Shown piece by piece: positions 46,121 through 58,577 of a stretch of 64,000 bases of DNA (position 1 is the first letter of the stretch; each line of letters starts with the position of its first letter). The position numbers were made by a program, and so were the translations under genes. The notes under the pieces are model-generated. The model was given only the letters and a program-made list of their open reading frames with translations, was not told where the DNA came from and did not search any database. Source of the stretch: Avena insularis (lineage: Eukaryota; Streptophyta; Magnoliopsida; Poales; Poaceae); NCBI GenBank assembly GCA_023614405.1, contig CM042694.1:89821285-89885284 (forward strand), read 5' to 3'.

Positions 46121-49100
46121 GTCTCCCACTTGCACTAGAGTACAAATAATCCAGCTCGCATTTTACTCATATAAACCATATACCATATGCGTTTACAGAT
46201 CATGCATGCTCATGGGAAACATCATGTCCATGTTTTGTTTTACCAGATCATTATGTCTTTTGCAAATCGTTAATGTCTTCCTAATTTTGACATTCACACC
46301 ATTATCGTATAATGGGTCGAAGTATTTGTTTAGCGACAAAGTGAGACTTTGTTTCTAGTGTTTATAATGATGGTCATTTTCACTATTGTCATCTAAACTT
46401 CGAAACACACTTTGCTATCCTTTGTGCATATACTGTAGTCATGGCAGCAGAACGAGGCCGAATTCCAGGAGCTTACAGTGACTTTAGATCAACCTCGAGG
46501 GCTTTCTCATGGGCACTGGGCCTTGGGACACATCATTCTACGTTTAAAGCGAACTAGCCCCGCCATAACATTATACATCACATCAGATAGAGCCTTTATA
46601 CTTCTGTATCTATGTAGATCCTAGTGCATGAAATGCAACTATGCCACTTACTTTGCTTCTTGCCATTTAAGTACAAACTTAATTCTGGTTCAGTGATCAA
46701 CTCGGGAATCACTTAAAAGACACGTTCTTACAGTTAAGACTTTGTCCTACCAACCAAAACTTCGGGTCACTTTATGTCGAGTATACAACATGGTTATATG
46801 GAAGAACCTATGACTGAGGCATAGGAGATGCAACACATCTCTTTCTTTCAACCATAGTTGCAATACAAACTCAATGCTTCATACAACAAGAACTTCTTTC
46901 TTACCTTGTTCCATTCTGAGCTTCTTCAGAATCTTGTCTTAGGACATTCTGAACATCTTTCAGAATCAAGTCCAGGAAGCATTCGACATTCAGTGCTTAT
47001 TAAACTACTAATCTATCTCGATAGATTTCTTGTTTAATAACTTCAACTTCATCCTTATTTACCTATTTGGATGTTTTTAACACCAATCACATCATTCATA
47101 TATGTCGTCCACATATCCCAGAATGATTTCACGCTCCCACTCAAATATGACATTCATGTTTGAGATCTAGGGATTTCACTTAGCTCCCACTCAAATATGA
47201 CATTCATGTTTGAGATCCAGGGATTTCACTTAGATCCTACTCAAAATATGTCAGTTACATATTATGAATTAGCCAAGATGATTTGCTCCCACTCAAATCT
47301 AGGTCCTCTCGATAATCTTGGACATTCCAAAATTCTTTGACCATCATCAATTTGAGAATTCCAATTACGAGACTTCAATATTCATATATATTTCTAGTGT
47401 AAATCCAAAAGACTTAGGCATCACTACTGTTGTAGTCAACTCCTTCAATTTGTCCAAACTTGTGACAAATCGAGCTTTTTGTCATTCATTAAGTTTTATT
47501 TCCTTCTTATGACTTTGCAGTCATTCAGAAATATCAAGTAAACTTCTTTACTTTAATAAGATCAAGTAACATGTTACTTTGCAATCTTAAATGTAACTTA
47601 ACATAGGATTTTATGACTCCTAGTCATTTCTCGCACTCAGGTCTATCACGCTTCTTTGTAATTTGTAGGTATATCTTGTTCAAAACATGACAAGTGAATC
47701 AACAATATAATTTCACAAACTTGTAGAATATATAGTTGAAATCTACCTTCTTCAATAAAAGTATTCCCTAAAACTTTATGATCATTATCATTGGTTTCTC
47801 CTCTATTTGTAGAGTTTGGATTCATGGAACAAATTTTGTTGCGCTACTCAATAATCCGGAGGCAAGGTCTAATACCTTGTTTTGATCTTTTACTTTCTTC
47901 CACCTGTATCTTCATCAAGACACGTCAACTTTGGACAACAACAGGTTTGCCCCTTTTGCGGAAGATGCATTCATAGCTTCCTAAGAATTCTCTACAAAGA
48001 CTTGTTTATTACGATTTGACTTGAAATCTCCGACTTCGAACTTGCCATAACACTTATGGTGTTGTTTCCACGAATCTTAGATGTTCCTTTGTATTTCAAA
48101 TGAGTGTTTGCTTATTTCAATCTCTAACTCTAAACGATAACCATAACCCCGATAAGAGATAATATGTATCTAATACAAAATGATTATGATGTTTAGACAT
48201 TTCAACATAGTTTGAATTCATCCAATTATCATAATTTTTGAAACATCTTTCACAAGTCCCTTTTATGCTAAACTTAACTTAAATACTTCAGTCATGTCGA
48301 TCAAATCGAAGAGACTTCGTATTCTCGTTAATTTCAATATCCTCTCATTGTTGTGAACTCACTTGAACAATTCAAATCATTTCGAATTCATGTTTCATTA
48401 AGCAAATACGCTTATTCACTTAAGTCCACAATAAATGATTTCCACTACTTGTTGAAAATATGATACATCCCTATGTATAAGATTCAACATTTCTTTGCAT
48501 ATCACCGTTTTACCAGAATGCGAGTTTTAGTCATTCTGCCCAAGAGGCATGGTTTTGCAAAGTCTCTAGATTAAGCATCTAGGACCCCCGATCTTCATAA
48601 AGAACATGCAATAACAAAAATGACTTAAACTATAGTGTCATTTAAACTTTGGATATATTTTAGCATTTTAATCCTTTATAAATGTTTAAACTATTATCAT
48701 TAAACTTATTTATAATCGTAATGCGACCATAACGGTATTGTTCATAAGAATAGTACAAACTGGCTTGTAACTTGTTTATATGAATAATCGTCTCGCCAAA
48801 AGCAAGACACACAAACTAGGATTACAAAATTATATTCAAGTCCACTAATTCAAATGACAAACTTTGAGGGAAGAGATGATGTCGGCCATCAACTGTTTTG
48901 CTTGCCGTCATCAAGTCACGTTGCCTCAAAACCAGCAATTCTCAAGCAGATCCTCCTATTTTCACAAAACGGGACAAGTATCAAATACTTTGCAAACTGC
49001 AACGAGTTTTGCGAGAACCACATTTATAATTTGTATATCAAACATATACCTTTTTCATCCATGACCTCCATTGCAATCAAGCCCTTCCAAGAGTTCTTAA

Positions 49101-50649
49101 CTCTAATGCAAGATTGCTAAGTGTTTTTCCAAACATTCTCTTTTCATCCATGATGGAGGAAAGACCCATCCAATGGCTCATACTCTATGTGCCTTATTCT
49201 GTTGAATACAAAATGTAGCCCAATTCTCCATCGAATGGAGGATGGCTTATTGGATGATTACAGAGAAAACACAAACATTCCGAAGTAATCGAATTATCTC
49301 CTAATGGTTATTGTATCAAGGAGAGAAGATCACCTCTTATGAGGATATCCCTCAGGCGTGGGTATTAATTTATGAAGTTGGACCCTTTATCTCCTAATGG
49401 TTATTGTATTAAGAAGAGAAGATCACCTCTTACGAGGATATCCCTCAGGCGTGGGTATTAATCTATGGAAGTTGGACCCTTTTGCTAAGTTTCAAATTAA
49501 GCAATATATTCCCATGGTCACAAAGGACCTCAATGGGATAGGCCATGATCTACTAAGATATTTGCAAATAGACATCTAGACTAAGTTTATAATAAGAGAT
49601 CAATTTATAATTGGTCTCTACTAAAATTGTCATCCCCTGGACGATTTTAGTGATCACATGATCCCTATCCTCTGCACCTCCCCCGATCGTCAAGGCCATC
49701 AGTGTAGTATCAAAGGTAGACATTCACTAATGTCAATCACATCATCCATGTGACTCATGATCGATCTCTTGTGTTCCGAGGCCATGTCTGCACATGCTAG
49801 GCTCGCCAAATCTAACTTGTATGTATTCATTGTGCAACATGGCTTACATCCAATGTATGCGAACGTAGATATGTCTGACCCCTACTCACTGCAGGGCGCC
49901 TCATACCGAAGAACTTTCTTGGTGGTGCACACACAAGGAGAACACGGAACATTGGAATTAAATAGGGGTTATCTTATTTGCTACTGTTGAGTATCTAAAT
50001 ACTAACACACAATAAGATGTAAAACAGGTATCAACATCATATGTATAATGTGATATGATATGGTGCTTCTTGCACCTTGATCTCCATCGAGCGCTCCGGC
50101 ATGATCTCCATCTTGCCCTTGGTTTGACGCCAAGTCCACGACGCCTCCACCAGGTCGTCCATCGGAACGATGACTATTACTATACTACTTAGTAACAGAA
50201 AATTAAACTAATTTACCTTCGCAATGACCAATACCATATCATAATCACATGCCCCCTGCAAAATAAATTTAGAAGCCTATACTTTATCTATTGCAAGTTT
50301 TATGTGGTTATTAGGGCTTTCGCAATATAACCATTTCTAATCTACGAACTTTCCAACCACAACATGGATTCGACGGTTGTTTCTATTACACCCCTTTCGG
50401 GGCCCTCCATTGTAAATGCTATATCAACTATTGAATGAGAGACAGACACTCGCTAGCCACTTATACGGTACAAGCCATATGTTGAGCGTGGAACCAGTCT
50501 CGCGTACGAATACGCGTAAGGTCGGTCTGGGCCGCTTCATCAAACAATACCGCGATATAAACAAGTACACGTTAGAGGGTAACAACTAAGAGATCAATGA
50601 CCGCACAAAACTTGTGCGTACTGGCCGTACAGCACTCCTACGCATAGAT
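46121..50649 (-). pseudogene. Decayed internal region of the Copia element
   Basis: 4.5 kb, AT-rich, without a coding frame longer than about 90 codons on the sense strand. It contains two local duplications: a 50-bp unit at 47133-47182/47183-47232 and a 93-bp unit at 49295-49387/49388-49481. The order expected for Copia pol cannot be read. It is a relic or a non-autonomous derivative. Confidence 0.65.
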
Positions 50650-50663
50650 CAGCTCTGATACCA
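50650..50663 (-). other. Copia primer-binding site
   Basis: On the minus strand TGGTATCAGAGCTG follows the 5' LTR end within two bases. It is an exact initiator-tRNA-Met-type Copia primer site. Confidence 0.85.
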
Positions 50664-50664
50664 C

Positions 50665-52534
50665 TAAAGGGGATCCGCAGCAGAAAACAAAAAAATTCCT
50701 ATGTTGGAACCCCAAAACTCCCTAGGATCTATCTATGTAGTAATGCGGTAACAGCCAATGCGTAGAGAATACATACCCTTGTAGACTGTATGTGGTTAAC
50801 GTTCTGAGGGGAACGTGGTTGATGTAGTCGTACTCGTAGCTGACCTCAAGGTCGCGAAGCTCCTCGCAGGTCACCCCTTGCCCCTTCTTCATCATACAGC
50901 AGCTCCGGCTTATGGCATTTAAGCGCACCAAGTGTTGCGCCTCGTGTCTTCGTACACATCCGGTGCACGATGAGACCTCCGGCTCCCCGATCCCGCCGGG
51001 AGTGCAGAAGTTGATATCCGGCTAGAAATCCCTGTAGCGCAACGGTGTACTACAGGTATGCCTTATTCGCACAATCTAGACTTGAGGCCATGGTCACAAG
51101 GGCTAGAGAGAGAGGGACAGAGGAAGTCAACCAAAGAACTTCTCCAAATATTGGTTGTGTTGGTGTGTTTTAATCCCACCCATGGGCACCCCTTTATATA
51201 GGCTAGGGGGGTGTGCCTTTCTCAAAGGCTAAGCCATGTGGGACTAAACAAGGGAAAGAGAGGGGGAAGGCGCATGGGCCCTTAGGGCACCATGGGATGG
51301 CCGGCCAGGGGTGGGCCCCACCCCGCGCATAGCCCTAGGCTGGCCGGGTGGGCCCCCTTGAGGCGCCTGGGCCTTGGCCCTTTGGCCCTTGGCCCTTCCC
51401 TCCTTCGGTTTTCCCTCATGGACCCTTTTTCCCTAGGAAGTTTGGCCCATTAGTGGAAAACCCCTTCAAATTAGATTTTAATATTATATTTAATATTAAT
51501 TACATTAATTAATATGTAAATACATATTACAAAATCCGTCTTGACCTGAAACACCTTTCGGTTCCCTTTCGATTTCCTTCGAATGACTTCGGATCTTTCC
51601 CGGAATGATTCCGGTCCTTTATTCTTTCTCTGAACAGCTTCGGATTTCTCCACGGAACGATTTCGGCTTTCTCTTTCTCTACTGTGATTCCATCTTACGA
51701 ATGATAGCTCTCATCGTACCCTTAAGTGTATTCTCTCATGGCTCGGGAATGCTCTAGACATGATCTGCATCAATGATCAACAGAGGGACCAGGGATATCC
51801 ATGTGACCCCTATGCATTCCTGATGACAATGTCGTTTGAACCGCTAAATGTAGCATCCAAATCCTTTTCTTTCTCGATACGACTTGTCCGAGATCCAATC
51901 ATCGGTATCACATACCTTGTTCAATCTCGTTCACAACAAGTTCTGTTTTCTTGTTACCGTGATATTACATCCCTGTGACCAAGTCACATGTTGCAACATT
52001 TATGGATGTAATCTCACCAAGACGGCCATATGTATCTTTACCCGTCATGTCGGTGAACAAATCCCGGTCTTGCAGTCACATGTCATCTACTGTTCCTTCG
52101 GAATACCCAACGTACACTTTTATGGCCACCGTATTACCAGATGACGGTTGATGCAGTCTAAGCAGCCTTGGGAAACAGTGAGTAATATGAGCTCACGGTC
52201 TAAGGAAAAGGAGTCTAGGTATAGCTGTTGCAACAATGAACTTATATGACTTGATCGCGTTGCAATCCTTCTAGGAATGTCCATCACATCATTCTCCAAT
52301 GATATGACCCCATTGTCAATTGGTATAAATGCCCATGATCTTGAAACCCAGATCATCCTCATGACCAACGAACTAGTATGAATAGAGGCTACTAGGGACT
52401 TGGTTGTTTCATACCACACCTGTACCAATGTTTCTACTTGGCACAGTATAGCACAATATAAAACTATTATAAACTAATTGAGATATGACAATAAAAACCT
52501 ATTTATTATTTGCCTCTAGGGCATATCTCCTTCA
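50665..52534 (-). repeat. Copia 5' LTR (minus strand)
   Basis: On the minus strand it starts at 52534 with TGAAGGAGATATGCCCTAG and ends at 50665 with GGATCCCCTTTA (the partner ends TTCA). It aligns with 44266-46120 along its whole length with scattered substitutions and small gaps. Confidence 0.9.
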
Positions 52535-52539
52535 GACAT

Positions 52540-53830
52540 CACGTGTGTCCTCCCTCGTGTTCTCTCGTCCGCGCATGCGCCCACTAGGCAGTCACCGGGC
52601 GCTTTGTCTGCTGCCACGGTCAGCGTGCCATTCATGGCTAATGCGAAGCAAAGGCTGACGGACGGTCAGCTCTACTGAACCAAAGCGATAGCTCCATGGC
52701 CACCGCGTCGGCATTAATGTTTGAGGGCCAAGAAGGGTTTTTTTGGCCTAGCCTCCCCAAACCCTTGTTGTTGCCATTTCGAACCCAACTAGTCCCCTCT
52801 CTACCGACGCCTCCGACGCCATGCCCAACTGGTGGAAGAATACGATGAGAAACGACTACAAGGGGTGATTTCTCGTCAGGCCGCCACCATCAACGCGCTG
52901 CGCCTCCTTCTCCGATGGTGTCGCTGCCTCCACCAACCGTGCAGGATCCTCGTGATGCTCGCCAGCGTCTGCCCGCGACGCCATGCTTGTTGTCCTCCCA
53001 ACAGGGACATGCAGTACGTGCATTTCGCCAAGTGCCATCGCTGGTGGAAGGAACACCACCCCTGCGAGCACCACGATGTGTCTCTGCCAGCATGGTGGCA
53101 CCTGAACTAGGTGCACGTCCCTGTCTTCGGTGCCAGACCGTTGCACTTTCGCTGACTGCCGGACTGCATCGCCATCTCGCACACCTCCGCAACAACCCGG
53201 ATTACGAGCGTTGCAATTTCTGGCTCGCCTTCCTCATTTGTAATAACGAGGCAAGGTGTCATTCGTCCTACATGGTTGACTTCCCCGTCAAATTCGACAT
53301 CGACCTCCCTGACATCGACTTCTCCGCCACCGACAACGAAGTCGAAGGATGGGCGGAGGAGCTGGCAGACATAAAGGAGGAGGAGAAGGAGCGCATGCCA
53401 CCCGCCGTGGTCCTAACGATGGGCTACGACGAAGATGAACCCATCAGGGCAGCCATGGAAGCATCGAAGGCGGAGGAGGATGCCAAGTGGTAGTGGGAGG
53501 GGTTGTAGGACACTGTCGATCTCTCTGCCCACCTAGTGGGGTACGACAACGCGCTACCCCTGCCGGAGGCTTGACCTGGCCAGGTCCATCAGAACTGCCT
53601 TAGGAGGAGGAATGGGGGCACGCCGTGTGGGAGTCGCCACCTTGCGCCCTACCCGCACAGATGACGCCACCACAAGCAGCCGCCACCACCACCAGCATAC
53701 TATATGTCGCGCCATGGTCATTGTTGGTGTTCATCGACCTCACTAACGAGGCTGATGACTAGGTGTCGCCGCCGCCTCCGCCACCACCACCGTGCCAGCC
53801 GCCACATGCCCTAGCCATATCTAGGGTTTA
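52540..53830 (+). pseudogene. Right part of TIR element 3 with a broken hypothetical ORF
   Basis: After the GACAT duplication, a GC-rich region carries reading-frame pieces. One is MPNWWKN (52820), ended by an early stop. The other is a C-terminal stretch from MVDFPVKFDIDLPDIDF (53272) through acidic WAEELADIKEEEKERMPP and GYDEDEPIRAAMEASKAEEDAKW to a stop at 53493. Proteins of this composition recur in Triticeae repeats. I recognise no domain. Several stops break the frame, so it is not a working gene. Confidence 0.45.
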
Positions 53831-54690
53831 TTTTAATTGTGTTTTTTTATTTTCTAGTTTAAAATGTTCTACAAGGTGGTATATTCTCTGCTTAGCGAAA
53901 GAAGGATGACGAGATTGGTTTTCAGAGGAAAATATCATTCGCCAGACACTCGAAAGATTTCATTTACACTCATTGCGAAGAAACATTGCAAGTGTTAGCC
54001 TATCTGGGTCAAGGGGGCCCTTCGGAGGAGCGGGCACAGTTAAGTCTTTCTTGGATGGATTTCATGTCTTGTGTTGGGACCAGCTTTGGCGGTCCAGTTA
54101 CACATCGACTCCAAGGTCTCCGGTTTGGTTGTGAGCTTGCAATGCTTGAGTCTTCACATCTGTTACATTCTTCCTTCCTTGATATGCAAGAAAGAAGTTA
54201 GGCAAAATGTAATGGACCCGGGAAAAAGCCTTTTTTATCAGAAAATTTAGGCAATGGATGTAAAAAGGCATCTACGTTACCTTCACTCTAAACTCGTACA
54301 AACTCGTATAACCTCAAACACAGAACCCTCAAAATATCGTTTGATACTTCTTCATGATTAATATATACACGTATATGTAATCCTATACAAAACCATATAT
54401 AACTCAACCAAATAATATGTAGCCGTACTAGTGTACTAGTACGAGCTCTACTTAAACGAAAAAATATATGGTTGTACGCCGGATCATCGCCAGCGACTGT
54501 GGCGGTCGGGTCCGGCGAGCCAGTGACTCAGCCTGGCTGGCGCACGCCTCGGCTTGGCATCGTAGGCGTGTGTCGGCGCGGCGGCGTGTGGAGCCAGCGG
54601 CGCGACAAAGCTTGGCGGCAGCGGCTGGATAGTCTGGCAGCTCGCCTCGTCTAAAATCTTATTTTCACCCACAAACTTGTGTACCAACAT
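53831..54690. other. Unassigned sequence, no gene
   Basis: AT-rich with a few short frames, none recognisable. I searched for the right terminal repeat of TIR element 3 (GGAGATGGCC) here and did not see it. Confidence 0.5.
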
Positions 54691-54693
54691 TTA

Positions 54694-55561
54694 GGATGTG
54701 TTTGGTAGACCGGGACAACCCAGAATCTCCACCTCCCCTCATACTTGCTGCCCCTAGACAAGCTCATCTAAGATTTTCCTAATTGTTTGGAAGCCTAGGT
54801 TTGGTGAAACAAACTCAGCTCAGATGTTGTCTGGTGGCTTCTGTGAGTTAAAACAAGATGGACTCAAAAAATTTACACAAAGGTCCTTAGGATGAAATAA
54901 AAAATAATCAAGTCCTTATACACAAAATGTAAAAATCAATCAGGTCCAAGCGCAGGTCTCTGGTGCTCTCATGTCGCTTCGCTGGGGCACTGGGTGCTCT
55001 CCCGTTGCTGGAGACGAGGCGCGGGCTTGGCGCGGCGACGAGCGGGAGCTTGGGGAGGAGACGAGGTAGAGCTTGGGGCCCTAGGAGGCGGCGCAACGAG
55101 CCAAAGCTTGGGGCACTGGGAGGCGGCGCGACGAGCTGGAGCTTGGGGCGGAGACGAAGCGGGGCGGCATGGCCGATGATGGAGATAAGGTGGAGTGGCG
55201 CGGCCGATGACGAACACGAGGCGGGGCGGCGCGGCCGGAGATGGAGAGGGGCGGCATGGTGGAGACGAGGCGGGGCCGGGCATTGTGGTGATGGAGATGA
55301 GGCGGCAATCTACCGGGGGCGAGGGGATTTTCGCGAGTGGGACACGCGGAGATTTTTTCAGGGACGCGGGGCTCTTGTTTTCTGGCTAAGTTCGGCAGGG
55401 CTAACATGCGAAGCTCGAATCGGGTTTCGCATCTCGGCAGGGCTGAGAGGCTGTTTTTGGTCGAGGTGGGCACTTCCCAGATGCGCGAACTGAGCTAACA
55501 AACAAGAAATTTCCGGTTGAAGTGGGAATATCTGAGGTGGGCTGGGCTACCAAACACGTCC
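54694..55561. mobile_element. PIF/Harbinger-like TIR element (GGATGTGTTTGG ends), 868 bp
   Basis: The left end is TTA|GGATGTGTTTGGTAG and the right end is CTACCAAACACGTCC|TTA, giving 15-bp inverted repeats with one mismatch and a TTA duplication. The middle (54960-55300) is GC-rich with repeated GAGCTTGGGG and CGAGGCGGGGCGGC modules. Long overlapping frames there arise from this composition. No transposase is present. Confidence 0.78.
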
Positions 55562-55965
55562 TTAGTGTCCGGATATACATGCAAATATTTTTTTCTAATT
55601 TTGAAATGTGTTCTCACCTAGTACGTTCATTTGCATCCTCATTTGCATCCGTGAGACCGAATTGGCGAATTTGATTTCCGAATAAAATCAGAACACCGTG
55701 TTCTGGTCTCATGCTCTCTCCTAAACGTGTGATTGTTGTGCGTTGTACCAACTTTTCTACAGCATTTGTGATCCACGGACTAGGGTGTCAAGTGAAACGG
55801 GTTGCGGCACTGTTTTTAATTAGTCTTCTAATTTTACTAGTTTCTGGGATCTTTTTTGTCTATATTTTACTCTTGTGGATCGTTATGTGTGTGCCTCTTG
55901 CCACCCTACCACGGGCCAACATAACGGTAAAACTTCCAGAGCTGGTGAATTTTTTAACTAGTATT

Positions 55966-56570
55966 CCCTCGTTTCAGAAATAAGTGACTCGTATGTTTTG
56001 TCTAGATTCATATTATCTAGACACTAAAATGCGTTTTGATACACAAAGTATACTATTATGTGCTTATTAGGTATAACCGAACCAGTACCGCAGGAGAAGA
56101 GATTGTGGAGGCTGCGCTAGAACCGATCTAGGTTTTGGTACTCCCGTCGGTGATGTCGCCGGTGTCTCCCATGGCCTCGGGGTCTCAAGGTGTGGTGGAC
56201 CACGGCCCACACCAGCGGGAGGTTTCTCATTCTTTGTTTAAGTTTTTTTTTTAATGCCTTTCTTAGGATGTTGATGCGGTGCTTGTTGCTCTAGTGCGTT
56301 GGTCATTGGATCCTTAGCACGATGATTTTACGTCCGTCAACTACAACAAGCTCTATTAGAACAATCTTTGCCAGACTCCGGTGATGACGGAGCGAGAATA
56401 ATGGTGCGCCGTCGGCTTGTGCTAGTTTTTTTAATCGTCGCTAGATGGTCCACAAACCTATTTATAATTTTTATTATATATAGGTTTCTTTGCCGTATTG
56501 TTGATAATTATTAATAAATTGGTAGAATTTCGCAAAAAAAATATTTAGATACATGTGAATCTAAAAATTG
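55966..56570. mobile_element. Stowaway MITE fragment apparently split by an A-tailed insertion
   Basis: The left part (55966-56050) reads ATTCCCTCGTTTCAGAAATAAG with TTGTCTAGATTCATATTATC. A right-arm-like piece TATTTAGATACATGTGAATC appears at 56549-56568 directly after an A8 run. The 0.5 kb between contains GC-rich sequence with an AATAAATTGGTAGAATTTCGC tail, as in a retroposon 3' end. I could not find a clear target duplication, so this is a suggestion. Confidence 0.35.
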
Positions 56571-56785
56571 AAAAATTGTTTCGGGCGCATGGGTTATTAG
56601 AATGTGGATGCAGTTTTAGTTATTGTTATTAATATACTGTAATAAGAAGAAAACTGTCAGGTCCTTCCCGCTAGAACCTGAGAAGGGCGCCTCCGTTGTG
56701 GTTGTGGTCTTGTGGATAACGCAGAACGGTTGCTGCCTCCTGTCGCTCGCGGAGGTGGTCGGCGCTCTCGTCTCGACCTCAATTA

Positions 56786-57443
56786 ATGGCGGGTGCGTGC
56801 GCTGTAGCCGCGCCATCCCCGGCCGCCACCCCCATCTCCGGCGCGGCGCCGCGGCGGCCGCTCAGCCTCCTTGTGGGCTGCCGGCGCTCGGGGAGGAGGG
56901 GCGGCGGCGGTCGCGCCAGTATCTCCTGCAACGCTAACGGCGCCGGGGCGGAGCCCGATAGCAAGGGGCCAGTCCCGCAGGTCAGTCGGCCGCTTCCAAA
57001 TGGCTCAGACGCTTGTTCCATGAACCATGCATCTCCACCTTTATCCAGGCTCTGGCCGCCACTACTCTTCTTCCGTGGTAGCATCAGATTGAATCCGTGG
57101 CCGCCACTACTGTTTTTGTCTTAACCGACGATTTAATCTAGGCTTCCGGTTATCTTCATCTTCATGTACTCCTATGTTGCTTCCTGCTAGATCCATTTGC
57201 TTTGATTGGTTTCTGAATCGATTTCCCTTTCATTCATCATGTCTTAAATATAACCAGGATGATTCAAGTTATCTATGGACGCTGGGCCTCGGGTCCGTCG
57301 GGGGAGCCGCTGCTGTGAAGTACGGGAGCGTCCTGCTCCCCGACATCACGCGGCCGAACATCGTGCAGGCGCTGCTGATGGTGTCTCTGCCCATGGTAGC
57401 CGCCGTGCTCATCTTGCTCAAGCTGAGTTCCACGGAGGATTAA
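56786..57443 (+). CDS. Small plastid-type membrane protein, unknown function (two exons)
   Basis: Exon 1 is 56786-56980 (donor CAG|GTCAGT) and exon 2 is 57258-57443 (acceptor AAATATAACCAG). The intron is phase 0 and the product is 126 residues. The first 50 or so residues are Ala/Ser/Arg-rich with few acids (MAGACAVAAPSPAATPISG..., then an RRSGRRGGGG stretch), as in a chloroplast transit peptide. Exon 2 encodes two hydrophobic segments, LWTLGLGSVGGAAAVKYGSVL and VQALLMVSLPMVAAVLILL, separated by PDITRPNI. It looks like a small thylakoid or envelope membrane protein conserved in plants, but I do not recognise a named family. It is convergent with the DnaJ gene about 1.1 kb away. Confidence 0.82.
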
Positions 57444-58577
57444 AACCAAGGGGTCTTGTCTCTCTTCAGATGATACGACGTGTCTTTCTTCAGTTCCATT
57501 TTGTACACGTACCTTGTAAGATGAAAAAGGAACGAACATGGAGAGGTTCTTGTATCCGGATACCTTTTCTACTGCAAAAATTGCATTTCAGGATATCTGT
57601 TTATATACTCTGAATTTAGGATAACAAAAATATCGAATTCCACAGCCTGATGTACCGAGATGCTCTACTGGGAAAATATACGTATTTACAGCTTTGTTGG
57701 GCGCAATATCAGCGTCTCCATGACTCAAAGACTGTTACATCATGCTATTCGAAAACGAGTGCAACTACAGCAAAATTCATGCTTTACAACCGTATCAAAA
57801 AACAAAAATGGCGTCAATAAAATTAGTTGACACTCAACCCCCTCTCCGTTGCCACTTCACAGCCTGCAAAGGACGAACCTCTCCAACACAGCACACCTAA
57901 CAGAGCGTCAAATCCCGATGTAACTGAAGAATTGCAGATTGGGCAACAGCATAGCTCATGTGTTGTAATAGAAATGATTTCTGCAGTAATAATAAATATT
58001 TACAGAGCTACAGGTTGTCCTTCAGCCACTTGGATGCCCCGTTGACAATGGATCTGAAAGAATTCAACAAGGAAATTGCTTGCTCATCATCAGACCGTAA
58101 TACTACACAAGATGCTGCAACCAACTCTAATAATAGCAAAAGCAAACGAAAATATTCAAATGTTTAGTCATGGTCTTGGTTCAACTACAACACAAGCAGG
58201 CCTCTACATTCAAACTGACAGTTACTCTGCACTCTACTTATCCAAACACTGTTCGCTTATATTTCGAATTTTTAACATGTCTGTTGTCACCATATGTTTG
58301 GAATTCTAACATGTTTGAAGGGGAACAGTTCAGAATTTTCTTCAGCACCAGAAACCAGCTAGAGACGTCATACTGAAGAACTTTTAGACCATGAATTTCC
58401 ACATAAACACATTTAGCAGAAAACATGAAACGACAGAAAATCAACAAGAACAAATTCAATGATAAATGGTTGTCATCAGCGCGGGTTTTGAGAACAGCCC
58501 TCCGGCAATGATGACACGCAAACAAGACCAAATACCTTACACCAGCAATCGCATTATAACGAAATTGAGTTTAATAT

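Larger units (their letters stand above)
44266..52534 (-). mobile_element. Copia retrotransposon (Angela-related), minus strand, 8.27 kb
   Basis: It has a target duplication GACAT (44261-44265 and 52535-52539), LTRs of 1855 and 1870 bp starting on the minus strand TGAAGGAGATATGCCC, a PBS and a polypurine tract. The internal 4.5 kb has no long open frame on either strand. Only faint traces of pol can be matched (for example CTCCTATGCCTCAGTC near 46815, as in Angela). LTR differences include many substitutions, so this copy is older than the Angela at 13870. Confidence 0.88.

Noticed and set aside
47133..47232. Two adjacent 50-bp repeats, considered as a CRISPR-like array
   Set aside because: Only two units with no spacers, inside a plant retrotransposon; a simple tandem duplication.
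54963..55493. 176-codon plus-strand ORF and a 130-codon minus-strand ORF
   Set aside because: Both lie in the GC-rich repeated centre of a TIR element, overlap each other on opposite strands and have repetitive Arg/Gly/Pro composition without a domain.
55711..55983. 90-codon ORF with a hydrophobic stretch
   Set aside because: It runs into a Stowaway-derived end, has no homologous family that I recognise and its hydrophobic run reflects T-rich sequence.
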